Source of the DNA: Notospermus geniculatus
Taxonomy: Eukaryota > Nemertea > Pilidiophora > Heteronemertea > Lineidae
DNA length: 64,000 nucleotides
Direction of reading: 5' to 3'
NCBI GenBank assembly: GCA_002633025.1
Contig: NMRB01000642.1
Span: 109,242-173,241 of the forward strand
Below are positions 1 to 11,600 of this stretch, piece after piece. The translations under genes were made by a program, and so were the position numbers. Every line of letters begins with the position of its first letter. Position 1 is the stretch's first letter. The notes beneath the pieces were generated by a model. It had not been told where the DNA came from. It made no database searches and saw nothing but the letters and a program-made list of their open reading frames with translations.

Positions 1-340
1 GAGAGCGAGTTGCAGTGGAGTGGGGCTAATAGTAGAGATGGCCCCACTGCTAACTCATCCCAACTCCGTCCACTCATCCCAACCCTAATCCGCCTCATTG
101 GGGTTGGGGCGAGTGGAGCTGGAATGGGGGTTAGAGCGAACGGAGATGGTGGGTTAAGTGGGGCTGGGAAGAGGTGGAGGTGGAGTGGGGGGTTGGGATG
201 AGTTAGGGGTGTGGCGAGAAGAGACGGAGTGGTGTGTGAGTGGAGGTGAAGTGGGGTGAGTGGGGCAGAAGAGCGGTGGAGTTCGAGTGGGGTGGGGTAT
301 GGGTGCGTGGACAAGGAGCGGGGCCGAGTGGGGGAGGGAA
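1..340. repeat. G/purine-rich low-complexity tract
   Basis: The first 340 bases are strongly G-rich on the + strand and made of degenerate reiterations of words such as GTGGAGTGGGG and GAGTGGGGTG. Open frames here are glycine/tryptophan-rich consequences of base composition, with no coding signal. It may be the edge of a degenerate satellite. From 340 to about 640 I see nothing recognisable. Confidence 0.6.
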
Positions 341-643
341 AGGGAGACTGGACATTAGCCCGATACACGGAATGAAACTCTTCAGAGCTTGGGTGCTGAG
401 TTAATGTTTTTGAAATGTTTGAAAATATTGTGATATTCCACTTCAGTTAAAATCTACAAACATCTCAAACTGTTTAAACACAACACAGATGACTCCCCAC
501 TCTGTTACACCACTCAAAATTCCTTCAACGCAATATTTAAATAACCAGGTGATGATCTATTCAGACAACCAAATAAGTTATCATTCCGTTTGATGTTTAG
601 CATAAATTTTATGCGGGTCGGTCAATGTTTCCTATTCTTTAGC

Positions 644-795
644 ATAAAGCCACGTTTAGCTCACACGCGGAATGCGGATTGCGGAACGCGGAAGCGGAAA
701 GTGCAATGCATTTTCGCATACAACATATCGCTTCCGCGCGGGGATTCCACGTCCCTATACCGCATTCCGGATGTGTGATAAATGCAGCTTTAGGC
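644..795. mobile_element. Small inverted-repeat (MITE-like) element
   Basis: The left end (TAAAGCCACGTTTAGC, then TCACACGCGGAATGCGG) is matched in inverted orientation by the right end near 755-793, which reads CCGCATTCCGG, then GTGTGATAAATGCAGCTTTA. No coding capacity. The TAAAGC...GCTTTA termini resemble those of several other inverted-repeat elements in this window. Confidence 0.5.
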
Positions 796-882
796 CTGCT
801 TTCCATTGGCGCGTTTCCGTGCGTGAAAACGCTCGAAAGCATTGTTTTTTCCGCGCCGTGACCAACGAAGCGGAAACAGACC

Positions 883-1023
883 GGTGACAGACTGGCGCGT
901 ACGCTGCGCGTCCTGCAGGCGTTTCGCCAATCACAATCTTCGGTAGGTGCTTCGGGCGCTGTTACCGCCTGCCTGATTGGTTGAACGCTTTCAGATGCGT
1001 TGCTTACGCGCCAGTCTGTCACC
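883..1023. mobile_element. 141-bp inverted-repeat element
   Basis: GGTGACAGACTGGCGCGTA at 883-901 recurs inverted as TACGCGCCAGTCTGTCACC at 1005-1023. The interior also contains the pair GATTGG/CCAATC. Non-coding; a non-autonomous DNA transposon or its solo hairpin is the likely explanation. Confidence 0.6.
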
Positions 1024-1178
1024 GCCTTTATGCTACCCTCATGAATTATGTGGCACGAACGTGTAACACGAGGGTGGAGAAACTGTACAATGCCGGGGAT
1101 CACAGATACCCACCCAATTTTGGTCGTTCAGGTGACCTATAAAATTGTTTCGGCGAAAACGATCAAAGGTGAGCTTAC

Positions 1179-1233
1179 CTGGTAAGAGAGTGCAGACCAG
1201 AAGGAAAGCGAACAGAATGACCAGAGATTTCAT
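1179..1233 (-). CDS. Candidate first coding exon of a secreted protein
   Basis: On the minus strand a short open exon starts with ATG at 1233 and encodes MKSLVILFAFLLVCTLLP. This is a classic signal peptide: one Lys, then a continuous hydrophobic core. It ends at a good donor (CCAG|GTAAGCT). An acceptor-like CTTACAG lies just upstream of the ATG, suggesting a separate 5' UTR exon. Later exons would lie at lower coordinates, where only inverted-repeat elements are visible, so the mature protein is unknown. It could be a chance open frame; the combination of start, signal core and donor is the only support. Confidence 0.4.
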
Positions 1234-1370
1234 CTTATCTGTAAGCAAAGATAAATAGTTTGGTTTTGGTTTTTAGGTCTTCGTTTTGTACATGATTACC
1301 GGCTTGGGCACCTATTGCCTTGCATATGTAGGCCTTTAGTCTTCGGCTGTGACTGTGCATTTTAGGCCAA

Positions 1371-1488
1371 GAATCCATTCACGCGATTTTCGTGCCGCGC
1401 GATGTCGCATCCTTTGTCCACGACCAACGCGGCGGAAACAAACAATGCTTTCGAGCGTCTGCAGCAAGAAAATCGCATGAATGGATTC
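1371..1488. mobile_element. MITE family A, copy 1
   Basis: A 118-bp element with terminal inverted repeats GAATCCATTCACGCGATTTT and AAATCGCATGAATGGATTC. The interior carries the words GATGTCGCATCC, TTTGTCCACGACCAACGCGG and CGAGCGTCTGC. Two further copies lie at 1753-1866 and 15389-15502. No coding capacity. Confidence 0.75.
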
Positions 1489-1752
1489 TAAGCCCGTTTC
1501 CACAGAAGTGGTAGCGTGAGCGTTTTCACTCGCCGCGGATCGCGCAACGCGATACGCTTTCAAATGCTTTCATTGAATTTCCATAGAGCCCTTTCCACAA
1601 AAGCGGTGCGGGAACAAAGCTGACGCTTTGACCACGCAGCGTGAAACGCCTATGCTCCTTGGGGCATGAGCGTTGTACCGCCGCGTGAGTTACCAAGCAA
1701 GTTCAGCGTTGCATTGATATACCTATTGCTATTACAATGAATAAGGCTATAA

Positions 1753-1866
1753 GAATCCATTCACGCGATTTTCGTGCCGCGCGATGTCGCATCCTTTGTC
1801 CACAACCAACGCGGCGGAAACAAACAATGTTTCGAGCGTCTGCCGCTCGAAAATCGCGTGAATGGA
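1753..1866. mobile_element. MITE family A, copy 2
   Basis: Same family as the elements at 1371 and 15389, with terminal inverted repeats starting GAATCCATTCACGCG. After the right terminus it continues ACCGACCGCCTT, closely like the sequence after the copy at 15389, so the repeat may extend beyond the inverted terminus in these two copies. Confidence 0.75.
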
Positions 1867-2360
1867 CCGACCGCCTTGGGTCCTATATCTTTTTGGATCG
1901 AATGTCGGTTTTACATGCTTACCTATTTCCGTGTTGTCTTTGGTTTTTGGTCACAGGTCTGTTTTGTACACACCGTTCCGCAGCAACAATTCCGCTGTTA
2001 TGGGCAATTGCACCAGCTTCCCAGTTTATATATATGTTTTAGTTGGTCACACCTGCGATTTATTCATAAACTCAGTAGAATATGCTCGTTGATTACAATC
2101 TGTTGTTACTGGGATTGGGGGAACATGTGCGGTATTGAAAAACCCGGATACCGTTTTTTATGCGGGTTTGAGACAAGTATTGGCCAATATGTACTGTAAG
2201 ATCAAGTTTAAGAGGCCCTGTTGACAGGAGATGCCAAAAATAATCAGCACGATGGCGTTTCTTTAAGTTCACTGACAATTTGGCTTGGATTCTGGTAAAG
2301 CGGGACTTCTAGTATTAGGACTGAAGGTGTGGATATCGTCCACTCTGAATCCTAACCCCT

Positions 2361-2470
2361 GGGTCCATATTCATAAACGTACTTAAGTCAAAGTAGGCCT
2401 ACTTATCTTTTGTGTTGAACAAAGGATAAGTGTGACACTTAGACTTAAGTACTTTTATGAATATGGACCC
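2361..2470. mobile_element. MITE with ATTCATAAA-type termini
   Basis: A 110-bp palindromic element. GGGTCCATATTCATAAACGT at the left end is matched by TTTATGAATATGGACCC at the right end, and both arms continue through ACTTAAGTC. Elements at 33479-33732 and 45721-45840 share the ATTCATAAA terminal word but not the interior. Confidence 0.7.
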
Positions 2471-2567
2471 AAGCCCCTATCCCACAACCCTTGATACCTT
2501 AGAGCCTACCCTGACTAAAAAGCCTATACCTACTCCTAATCCAATACCCTAACCTAATCAGTGACCC

Positions 2568-2838
2568 TTAAGCGGGGAATCCACCATTGATTTTCTAGCT
2601 AATTTTGCGTTGCGACTCGCTTTGCAACTGGGTTGCGTTGCAACTGGGCACTCGATCGCCGTAGTGGACCAGCTAGACGTGATTTCCGCCAATGGAAAAG
2701 ATGTGGTCAATTTCAGTCGGCAATCGGTCAGCGACCGGTATCAGTTCCTTGTGTTCGTATTCAGTCGCGAGTCGCAGGTTGCGAAGCAAGTCGCAACGCA
2801 GAAAATCAGCAGTGGATTCCTAGCTTTTATTCCCCGCT
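2568..2838. mobile_element. Inverted-repeat element with TTAA at the left edge
   Basis: The left arm reads TTAA then GCGGGGAATCCACC, GATTTTC, TTGCGTTGCGACTCGC. The right arm carries the reverse complement of the same blocks (AAGTCGCAACGCAGAAAATC, GGTGGATTCC-like, CCCCGCTT), interrupted by a short insertion TAGCTTTTATT. From 2840 to about 4090 no gene, RNA or clear repeat structure is visible apart from GACCCCAACCGGGG near 3270, a word also present in an intronic inverted repeat near 42700. Confidence 0.55.
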
Positions 2839-4095
2839 TCACAGGCAGCCGTTACCCCAGATACTGAGTATACGGGGTACCGTACCCTGTTGCACAGGAT
2901 TAGACTACGTTTACACCTTGCCTACTGGTCAATTCTGTCACTTGTGGATATTAACTTAAAACATGATTTTAGAGTAGGCCCTATGCTAACGAGGATGAGA
3001 CTAAAAGTAAACGTAATCTCGCTGGAATTCGCACCATATGGTCCGATCTAAATGGAAATGACTGTCTGGCTGTTGTCATTATTTTTTCATTGATAAAGAT
3101 AAGCGTGACAAGGCGCCTAGATGCAATTCCATTCCAATTAAATGTAGGCGTCAGCTTGAAACGAAAATTGTATTCTGTTGGGTGAAAAAATATCCAACAT
3201 AGAGCACAAAAACGACACACAAAATGATAGTAAACACAAGTCGTCTCCGAATTTTGCCAATTTTCGACCCCAACCGGGGGGTCTTCGGTAAAGATGTAAC
3301 AGGAATCTCAATCCCTGGAATGGAAGCCCGCTTTTATTGTTCGACGATGGAAACTAGCTTATAACCCATAAGAGTTGGATCCTTACAATGGCAGACTATT
3401 GTAACTCAGACCTTCGGTCCTTGGAGTACCACTCCTTCATACCGGCAAAACCTGACATATCGGTATTACTTTTTTCTCGAAGATTATCGCGGGGTCAGAT
3501 AAAGGGGTCCATCTGCTAGGAACCCGTCGCCGTTTATGAAAAGCGAGTGACGCATTCATAATTTCAAGTGAAATACATGTACCGGGGTATTGACATCTTT
3601 ATGAGTTCGTGATATCAGGCTGAGTGGAACACAACTCTCCGGTCAAATATTCTAATTGTGGATTCATTGTCCAGACGAGAAAGCAACAACAAATATCTTT
3701 AAACCCACGACAAATTTGTTTACTTGGTGCATAATATTAACATGGTAAGAAGGAACATGGGTTATATTTTGGGTGGGAAACATCAAAAATGCTTCGCCCA
3801 CACATTATTTAACTGTGTGGTGTACAGAGTACAAGAAAAGCATTTCAAATTACAAAATTTGTCCCTTTTTTAATGGAAAGGGAAGAAAAAAGGAATCAGT
3901 TCTTACTTCTGTATCAAAAGGGATTTGGGTCGATGCATGTGTACAGGGTGTGACCAGCATAGACAACGTTTGGTTCTGCACCTTTGCAGCAAAATGTGGA
4001 AAGTGCTGCATGGGGGGGGGGGGCCTATGCAATGCTGTGGCCAGCTTGTCTGAAACTATACCTTTGATTGGCCGGTTCTAGACCTCTCTAATACA

Positions 4096-4221
4096 TTACG
4101 TCATCAGATACGCCGTGCACATGGCCTGGAGTATGACGTCATCAATGCATTCACTCATTTGAATATCCCGCCAATTGTACTTTCTTGCGCGAATGCAAGT
4201 ACATGGCACTGTTGTAGCAAC
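4096..4221 (+). promoter_or_regulatory. Candidate CRE/X-box-like cluster upstream of CFAP92
   Basis: TTACGTCATCA lies at 4096-4106 and a perfect palindromic CRE, TGACGTCA, at 4134-4141, both followed by TCA. GTTGTAGCAAC at 4211-4221 resembles a shortened RFX X-box. The first coding exon of CFAP92 begins right after an acceptor at 5694, so a 5' UTR exon and promoter must lie upstream, and this cluster is a plausible place. CRE and X-box motifs are typical of cilia genes, but matches this short occur by chance. Speculative. Confidence 0.3.
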
Positions 4222-4660
4222 AAGGACTGTTCACAAAAGATGTGTAAGTCCGCAATAACTTGTATCGTTTTACTCAAAATATATACAACAAACTCACTTT
4301 AAGAATCTAAAACTATCAAAATACAATAATACTCTAAATATTGCGACTTCCGTTTTCTCACATTTAGCGTTATTTTTCTTCTGATATCGAGTTAACTTTT
4401 GCGCGTATGGAAACAGTCGGGGTGCTCTTCGGTCGTCACTTGTCTCGAAAGTTGCGCTTGAGAGCAAGTTTCAAACTCATGTTTTCATCTGTTATAATGT
4501 AATCAGACGTTACAAGAGGTATTTTCCAGCAAGGTAATTGAGTGATAATCCATTTGAAGTCGGTGTTTGAGAAATCAGGCCTCCGTAATTTGTGATTCAA
4601 CTGTTCTTGTCGTGCAGTCACTCAAAGTCAAACTCCCTTCTCTCAAACACAACACATTAG

Positions 4661-5170
4661 GGGTCGCACTAAATTGCGTCCAACTGCGACCAGTTGCGTC
4701 CAGTAGCGTCCAACGGCATAAAAAAGTAATTTCTAGCAATAAAAGTGACCATATCAATATTTGTGAGTGTGGGCAGGAGTCAATCAAATGTTCCTGAAAT
4801 GTATTTCATGTATTTGGAACGTTTCCAATCACTCATTTAGTTTCACTCATTTCCATGATTTGTTGATTTTAATTTTGCGTCCAGACGCCGGCGGCCATTT
4901 TGTTGTTACCGTCGTTTGGGATAGACTCTACCAATATGGCCGCGACGGCCTGAGGAATCACAATCGCGGAATGCCGACTTTGCGAGTTTTAATTCTCGTC
5001 AGATGTCATTAATTCAGGTTTGTCTGATTAATTCTGATGAGATAATGTGGAGAATTACAATTTAAAAATTAAATTTGAACATTTGTACCGTATTGATAAA
5101 ATTAGTGTTTTATAGCGTTGGACGCAACTGGACGCAATTGGTCGCTGCTGGACGCAAATTAGTACGACCG
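4661..5170. mobile_element. 510-bp TIR element with 9-bp target-site duplication
   Basis: Direct repeats ACACATTAG flank the element exactly (4652-4660 and 5171-5179). The ends are inverted: the left begins GGGTCGCACTAAATTGCGTC, and the reverse complement of the right begins CGGTCGTACTAATTTGCGTC. The inverted arms extend about 60 bp through repeated GCGTCCA words. No transposase is encoded. Long TIRs with a 9-bp duplication are typical of Mutator-like elements; superfamily assignment is inferred from structure only. Confidence 0.75.
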
Positions 5171-5694
5171 ACACATTAGGCCTATGCAGCATGCAGGTGG
5201 ACAATGGCTGCAGAGGGAGCATGCACCATGCTCAGTCAGCAGCCTGCCTGTGTGCTGTAGCCTACCTTCTCACAGGCACACTGCTAGGCCTACTTTCTGT
5301 CTGAGCAGCTGAGACGGAGAGAGCAGGATTCAGAACAACAGCATGTGTGAAACAGTTCACCAGTCCAGTCAGTGTCAGTGACACTGACACTGACAGTAGC
5401 CAGTGATGTGGGTGGCAGTCAACGGGTAGGCCTATGCCTCAGGCCTCCTAGGCCTTTAGGGCAGGCGTTGCGTTGAATTGACACAATGTAGGCTACTGTT
5501 GTAGCATTTGGGCATTTGTTTTCAAACTCCGTCTGTCAGTGTCACTGGAGTTCCCACCTACAATAGGGGCCTACAAGGTAGGCCTACATGTAGGTGCAGG
5601 TCCTTAATTCAAATACATGTAACAATGTTAATAGGCCCCCCCCCCCCTTTAGTTTCCGTCCACTTCTCAACAAGACTCAACTTTCTTATTGTAG

Positions 5695-8600
5695 ATGCCT
5701 GTGGATGAGGAAAGTAAGTCATCTGCTCCATTACAAGATGATCAGGTGACCCTTGGGAGTACGGCAAGTGAACGCGGTGAGGCTGAACAGTCGGCCTCGC
5801 CGAAGGCGGCATCACCAGAGAGTAAGGCTTCAGCTCCTCAGTCATCGGACAGCCAACCAAAATCTGCTGGAAGTCACATTTCTCGATCAACTGAGGGGAA
5901 ATCCAAGTCTGTAGGGAGCAACGGTCCTGCCTCTGAGGGTCATAAAAGTCCTAGAAAAACTCCATCCGGTGAAGAAAATGCCAACACAGCCCGATCACAT
6001 AGCAGAGGTGCAAGTGAAAGCCCGACACGTCCAAAGAGTAATGCTTCAGGAGAGATTAAATTTGAGGCGAAACCAAAGTCATCGAGGAGGAAGAAACAGC
6101 TGCCTCCAGATGCTCATAAAGTCACCTTCACTGTTACTATAGCGAAGGCTTTCCCTACAGGTGATTATCATACTAAATGATTAGTTTTTAGTGAAATATT
6201 TGATTCAATGGATGTTTGCTTGATGTGCCTTTATAACACATGGTGGCTGTATGCAGTACACTTACTTCTCATTCTCAAGCATGGAAACCTAAAGTCATGA
6301 TTGATGATATTTCATATCAGACTGTTTCTGTGGTTGCTTATACGTCGTCATGGTCCCTTAGCAACTAAGTTCAACTTGCCATTAGTGTCCTTTATTTAAT
6401 GTTTCATTGATCAATATCTATGTTGCAGCATTAATAAAGTGCTGAGGTGTAAATCAGTATTGCTTTCAGATATAAGTGCAGACACTGAATGGGCTGGAGA
6501 TAGAGTTTAAAAGATGCATGCCAGTTCAAATTGAATGTGCTGCATGACTTCCTAGCTTTGCATTTCAATTCATTTCATCTGGATGTGTATCTATGGAGGT
6601 CATGTCTAGTTTGCTATGAAGAATCTGTAGCCAATTTAGTTCAGTTTGTCCGTCACCATTTCTACTCATTACTGTTGAAAGCAGCAATGACACTCTATCT
6701 ATATGTATGTTGGTGCACAATCAGGCAAAGTCTTTACATGAGTTTATTTTGTTTAGAAGTCTATTTCCACTCCCCACTTCCGGCCTAGAATACTCTAGCA
6801 CCCCATTGTGTTTTCGTTTCTTTAGATTTGGAATTTGATGGCAGTTCAACTCAGACTGCATCACCAGACCAACAGACACCAGGTAGTAGACCCTTGATAT
6901 ATTGTCCAGCATGCCAGTCACAGTTGCTTTAGATGAATGAAAGCTGTAGCAATCCCCATAGTGCTTCACCATCCCCATTCCCTGCTCTCACCATCTGATT
7001 GTTTGTTGAAATGTACCCATGCTTATCTTTCCGTCATTATTGCTTTTTGTCCACAGCTTCACCATCATTTCATTTCAGATATCAAATTAACATTTATATG
7101 ACACAAGACAAAGTCATTTCAATTCCAGGAAAGATAGCGTACAGAATTAATTGTAATTGTAATTTATTGTTCATAGAAAAGTACAGAGTATAGGTACAGG
7201 GCCGAAGCATAAAGAATGATACCCGACATTCAAACTGAAGATCACTATCACAACTTGAATGGACGTGCATGCCTTACACTCACACATGACACTAAATTCT
7301 TCACCTTCTTGGCGAAAAACTGAAACACAGTGCATGGATGTTACACATATTGACTGAGGCATGACATATCAAGTCATCAGCCATTGTCACATTTTCACGA
7401 ACACAGTATACAATTATTTTGTGCTTGCGTACCTCACAATGCATGAAAGTCATCCTGAAGTTTGGCCCCTTTATGTACGGTATGTGTCACAGTCAGTGCA
7501 TCAAGAAAGGAAGTGAACCATGTCCTTGTAATGTAGGGCAAGAAAATCAAGGGACAGGATGGAGCCAGTGCTTTTCTGAAGTGAGAAAGAGCCACCATAG
7601 TCCATCCTGCTCAACTCTTTAGCTCAAACTCTAACTGAACTGAATGCCAAGTCAAGCTGTAGTTAGGGAAAGTACATGTAGGTAGATGTAGGCAGTTAGA
7701 ATGTCTGTTAAAATGTCATGATACTGCTTGTTCACCAGGAGGTATTTCATCGAGTGAACAAAGTGATAATAAAATATTGTTTCTATTGTTCTGTAGTGCA
7801 TTGCCGCAGCGACATTCATCATGCTTGTATTGCTCTTTGTAGATGACTTACAAGCATGACGCAGTCTTTCATATTGTTTCCTTCAGTAATTATCAGCTCC
7901 TGAGCTTAGAAACAAATTCAAGGAATGGAAAGTATCTAACTAGTGTTTGTTTTACCTGCAATAGCAAATGATGCGGATGCATTATTGATTAACAGGTATG
8001 AGTGGATAATTAGTCCCTCCGGGTTCAGTCAGTAAATTATTAACGAGCTTGTTTAGTCTGGATGATAGATATTGTCTGCCCATGAGAGATGTGTAACAGG
8101 AGTAATGATCAGGAATTGTTTACGAACTCTGTTGAAATATAAACCTAAAGATGCTGTATATTTCATTCATTTTTTTATTCCAGGTGCATGGAGGTTCAAA
8201 GTTTTTAATCCCCAATGACATTTCCAAAACTAACTACATGTATCTGCTGTCTGCTTCAGTGCAAGATGAAGACCAACCCGATGTCCATGATCTCATCAGG
8301 AAGAAAAAACGTGTGGTGGAGGCACCGCGGGCGCAGAATTATTATCACTGTGAATACTACTTGTTGCCCACGGATGCTGATCCAGTTAAAACTGATGTCG
8401 TCACCTTTGGTATGGCCGCCAAGCTGTACACGGAGAGACAGGAACCAAAGGTGCTGAAGACTTGGCAAGATGGCGATCAGACATGGGTTGCGTGGACGCA
8501 CAGGTAACGTGCCACTCATTTTGAATCGTTGAGTACGTTTTGCAGTTATTTCGCTCTAGTTCTGTTCTTTCTCCAAAATGCATGAAATTATCATAAGAAT

Positions 8601-11600
8601 TTTGTAAGCACTCATTTGATTTGATTACAAAAAGTCCCTGTGTCCAAATTTCAGCCACAGCGTGATGATAACCAATGAACTCCTTTCTCAACTGTACAAT
8701 CACCAGCTAGAATTGAGAATTTGGGACACAAAGGAGAAATGCTCGACCAGAGCTAGGTTCGATCGTCCGAAGGCCTTCCGTCTCCCACAAGCTAAACCTG
8801 GTAAGAACATTTGGCGCGTGTCTGAACAAGTGTAAGATGACTGCACGCACGTAAATTGTGATATCTTAAATGGAATTGGTGCCTTGCATATGACATTTTC
8901 GTTGTTGGTGTTTGTATTCATAGGTGAAGATGCAGACGACATTGGGGGAGTAAAGACTATGGTCATCAAACAATCGCGGAGCTTCTTAAAAATGCAACCG
9001 AAGAAATGTTACATAGATCGCCCCCTACCATCGCAAACACAAATTACATTTGAAAAGTTTGATGTCCAACCATCCAAGACGACAAGTAGCCCACCAGCCA
9101 AGGATGAAAAGAAATCGTTGGGTGAGGAAAAAGAGACAGAAAATACTCCCAAGACTCCTGGCTCTGGCAAGGAGAGCCCCACCCCCACTGCCCTTGTTGC
9201 TGTCCCAAGTGGAGAATGTGTGGGAACAAGGTGAGCTTTCAAGAGTGCTCCAAATCCAAAATGATCTTTAGATGAAGCAAGGGTGGACAAATCTGTCCCT
9301 TGGTTTCTTCAGAGGCAAGAGCTGTGTACATAACTTCTGGGATAGTTATTCCCCATTGTTTGTCTGCTTACAAAACACTGATGATTAATGTCTATTATAT
9401 TATCTACCATTACTCAGAACCATGAAAACAACTTGTTCTGTTCTAGGAGTTTCAGTCGCCTCGGAAGACTAGCTGGTGCCACTCCTCCCAAGGAGCCCAA
9501 ACCTGGACAGGAACGAACCCCAAAGCCGAGTCAGACAAAGAGTGCTCCTGCTGGTAAGCCACAGAAGAAGGAGGCTGCCCCTGCAAAACGTCAGACACCA
9601 TCACCTCCAGTGAAGAAACCTGGGTCATCTGACCACCATATGCAGGCCCAGAAGACACCGACCGGTACTCCAAATGTTGTCGACCAAGGTAATTACTATG
9701 CTTTTTGCCAATGCTAGATCTTGTCACCTCCACAAGACATTGCCCGCTTTGGCATCAAGTCCTGTATGTTTTGGTTTCAGTGTGCTTGTTAGGCTGTTGA
9801 AGAGGGCCAAGTAGTTGCATCCATGAAGGTGTTCTGTATTCTGGACTTTGCAACTGACACAGTGCAATGCAATAACTAAAGTATCTTTTTCCTCATAGGG
9901 CCCACTGATGACCTCCCACCAAAACAATCACCTCCTCCCAAACGGAACAGGAAAGCTGAAGTTGCAGCAGCAGCTGCCATAGAACACGCCAAGAAATTTG
10001 GTGTCGCCATGGTACCCTTGAGAATGGCCGACTTTTTCGCCGGCAAGATGTCTGTGACAACCCGCCTGGAGAAATCAGTGCCGACAGTTGATGATGTTTT
10101 CCTTACGGTGTCTATAGATGAACCGTTATTATCCGATGAACAGAAAGAGAAGTTGAACCCTCTCATTATCACTGTCCACTCAGCAACCAACATGCCGTCT
10201 ACTCCGATCGGATTTGATGACCTCAGTCAAAGGTGAGGGAATCAACTTGGAACTGATGGAGTTATGCAGTGATGCAATTCTGTGACTGGATACTCAGATT
10301 GCTGTACCACAACAGTATGGGGAAATATTCACAAGGCTTCTGTAGGACTTGAAGGCCCATACGAGACTGGTCGCACTTTCTATCCTGGCTGTAGCACAGN
10401 NNNNNNNNNNNNNNNNNNNNNNNNNNNNNNNNNNNNNNNNNNNNNNNNNNNNNNNNNNNNNNNNNNNNNNNNNNNNNNNNNNNNNNNNNNNNNNNNNNNN
10501 NNNNNNNNNNNNNNNNNNNNNNNNNNNNNNNNNNNNNNNNNNNNNNNNNNNNNNNNNNNNNNNNNNNNNNNNNNNNNNNNNNNNNNNNNNNNNNNNNNNN
10601 NNNNNNNNNNNNNNNNNNNNNNNNNNNNNNNNNNNNNNNNNNNNNNNNNNNNNNNNNNNNNNNNNNNNNNNNNNNNNNNNNNNNNNNNNNNNNNNNNNNN
10701 NNNNNNNNNNNNNNNNNNNNNNNNNNNNNNNNNNNNNNNNNNNNNNNNNNNNNNNNNNNNNNNNNNNNNNNNNNNNNNNNNNNNNNNNNNNNNNNNNNNN
10801 NNNNNNNNNNNNNNNNNNNNNNNNNNNNNNNNNNNNNNNNNNNNNNNNNNNNNNNNNNNNNNNNNNNNNNNNNNNNNNNNNNNNNNNNNNNNNNNNNNNN
10901 NNNNNNNNNNNNNNNNNNNNNNNNNNNNNNNNNNNNNNNNNNNNNNNNNNNNNNNNNNNNNNNNNNNNNNNNNNNNNNNNNNNNNNNNNNNNNNNNNNNN
11001 NNNNNNNNNNNNNNNNNNNNNNNNNNNNNNNNNNNNNNNNNNNNNNNNNNNNNNNNNTACATAGATCGCCCCCTACCATCGCAAACACAAATTACATTTG
11101 AAAAGTTTGATGTCCTACCATCCAAGACGACAAGTAGCCCACCAGCCAAGGATGAAAAGAAATCGTTGGGTGAGGAAAAAGAGACAGAAAATACTCCCAA
11201 GACTCCTGGCTCTGGCAAGGAGAGCCCCACCCCCACTGCCCTTGTTGCTGTCCCAAGTGGAGAATCTGTGGGAACAAGGTGAGCTTTCAAGAGTGCTCCA
11301 AATCCAAAATGATCTTTAGATGAAGCAAGGGTGGACAAATCTGTCCCTTGGTTTCTTCAGAGGCAAGAGCTGTGTACATAACTTCTGGGATAGTTATTCC
11401 CCATTGTTTGTCTGCTTACAAAACACTGATGATTAATGTCTGTATTATATTATCTACCTTTCCTCAGAACCATGAAAAGAACTTGTTCTGTTCTAGGAGT
11501 TTCAGTCGCCTCGGAAGACTAGCTGGTGCCACACCTCCCAAGGAGCCCAAACCTGGACAGGAACGAACCCCAAAGCCGAGTCAGACAAAGAGTGCTCCTG

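Noticed and set aside
639-1103. 154-codon minus-strand open frame
   Set aside because: It runs through two inverted-repeat elements; composition is arm-derived (repeated Arg/Ala/Ser) and there are no splice or start signals.
10262-11338. Long open frames on both strands across the N run
   Set aside because: They are open only because N codons cannot stop; the flanking bits are intron or antisense of CFAP92 exons.
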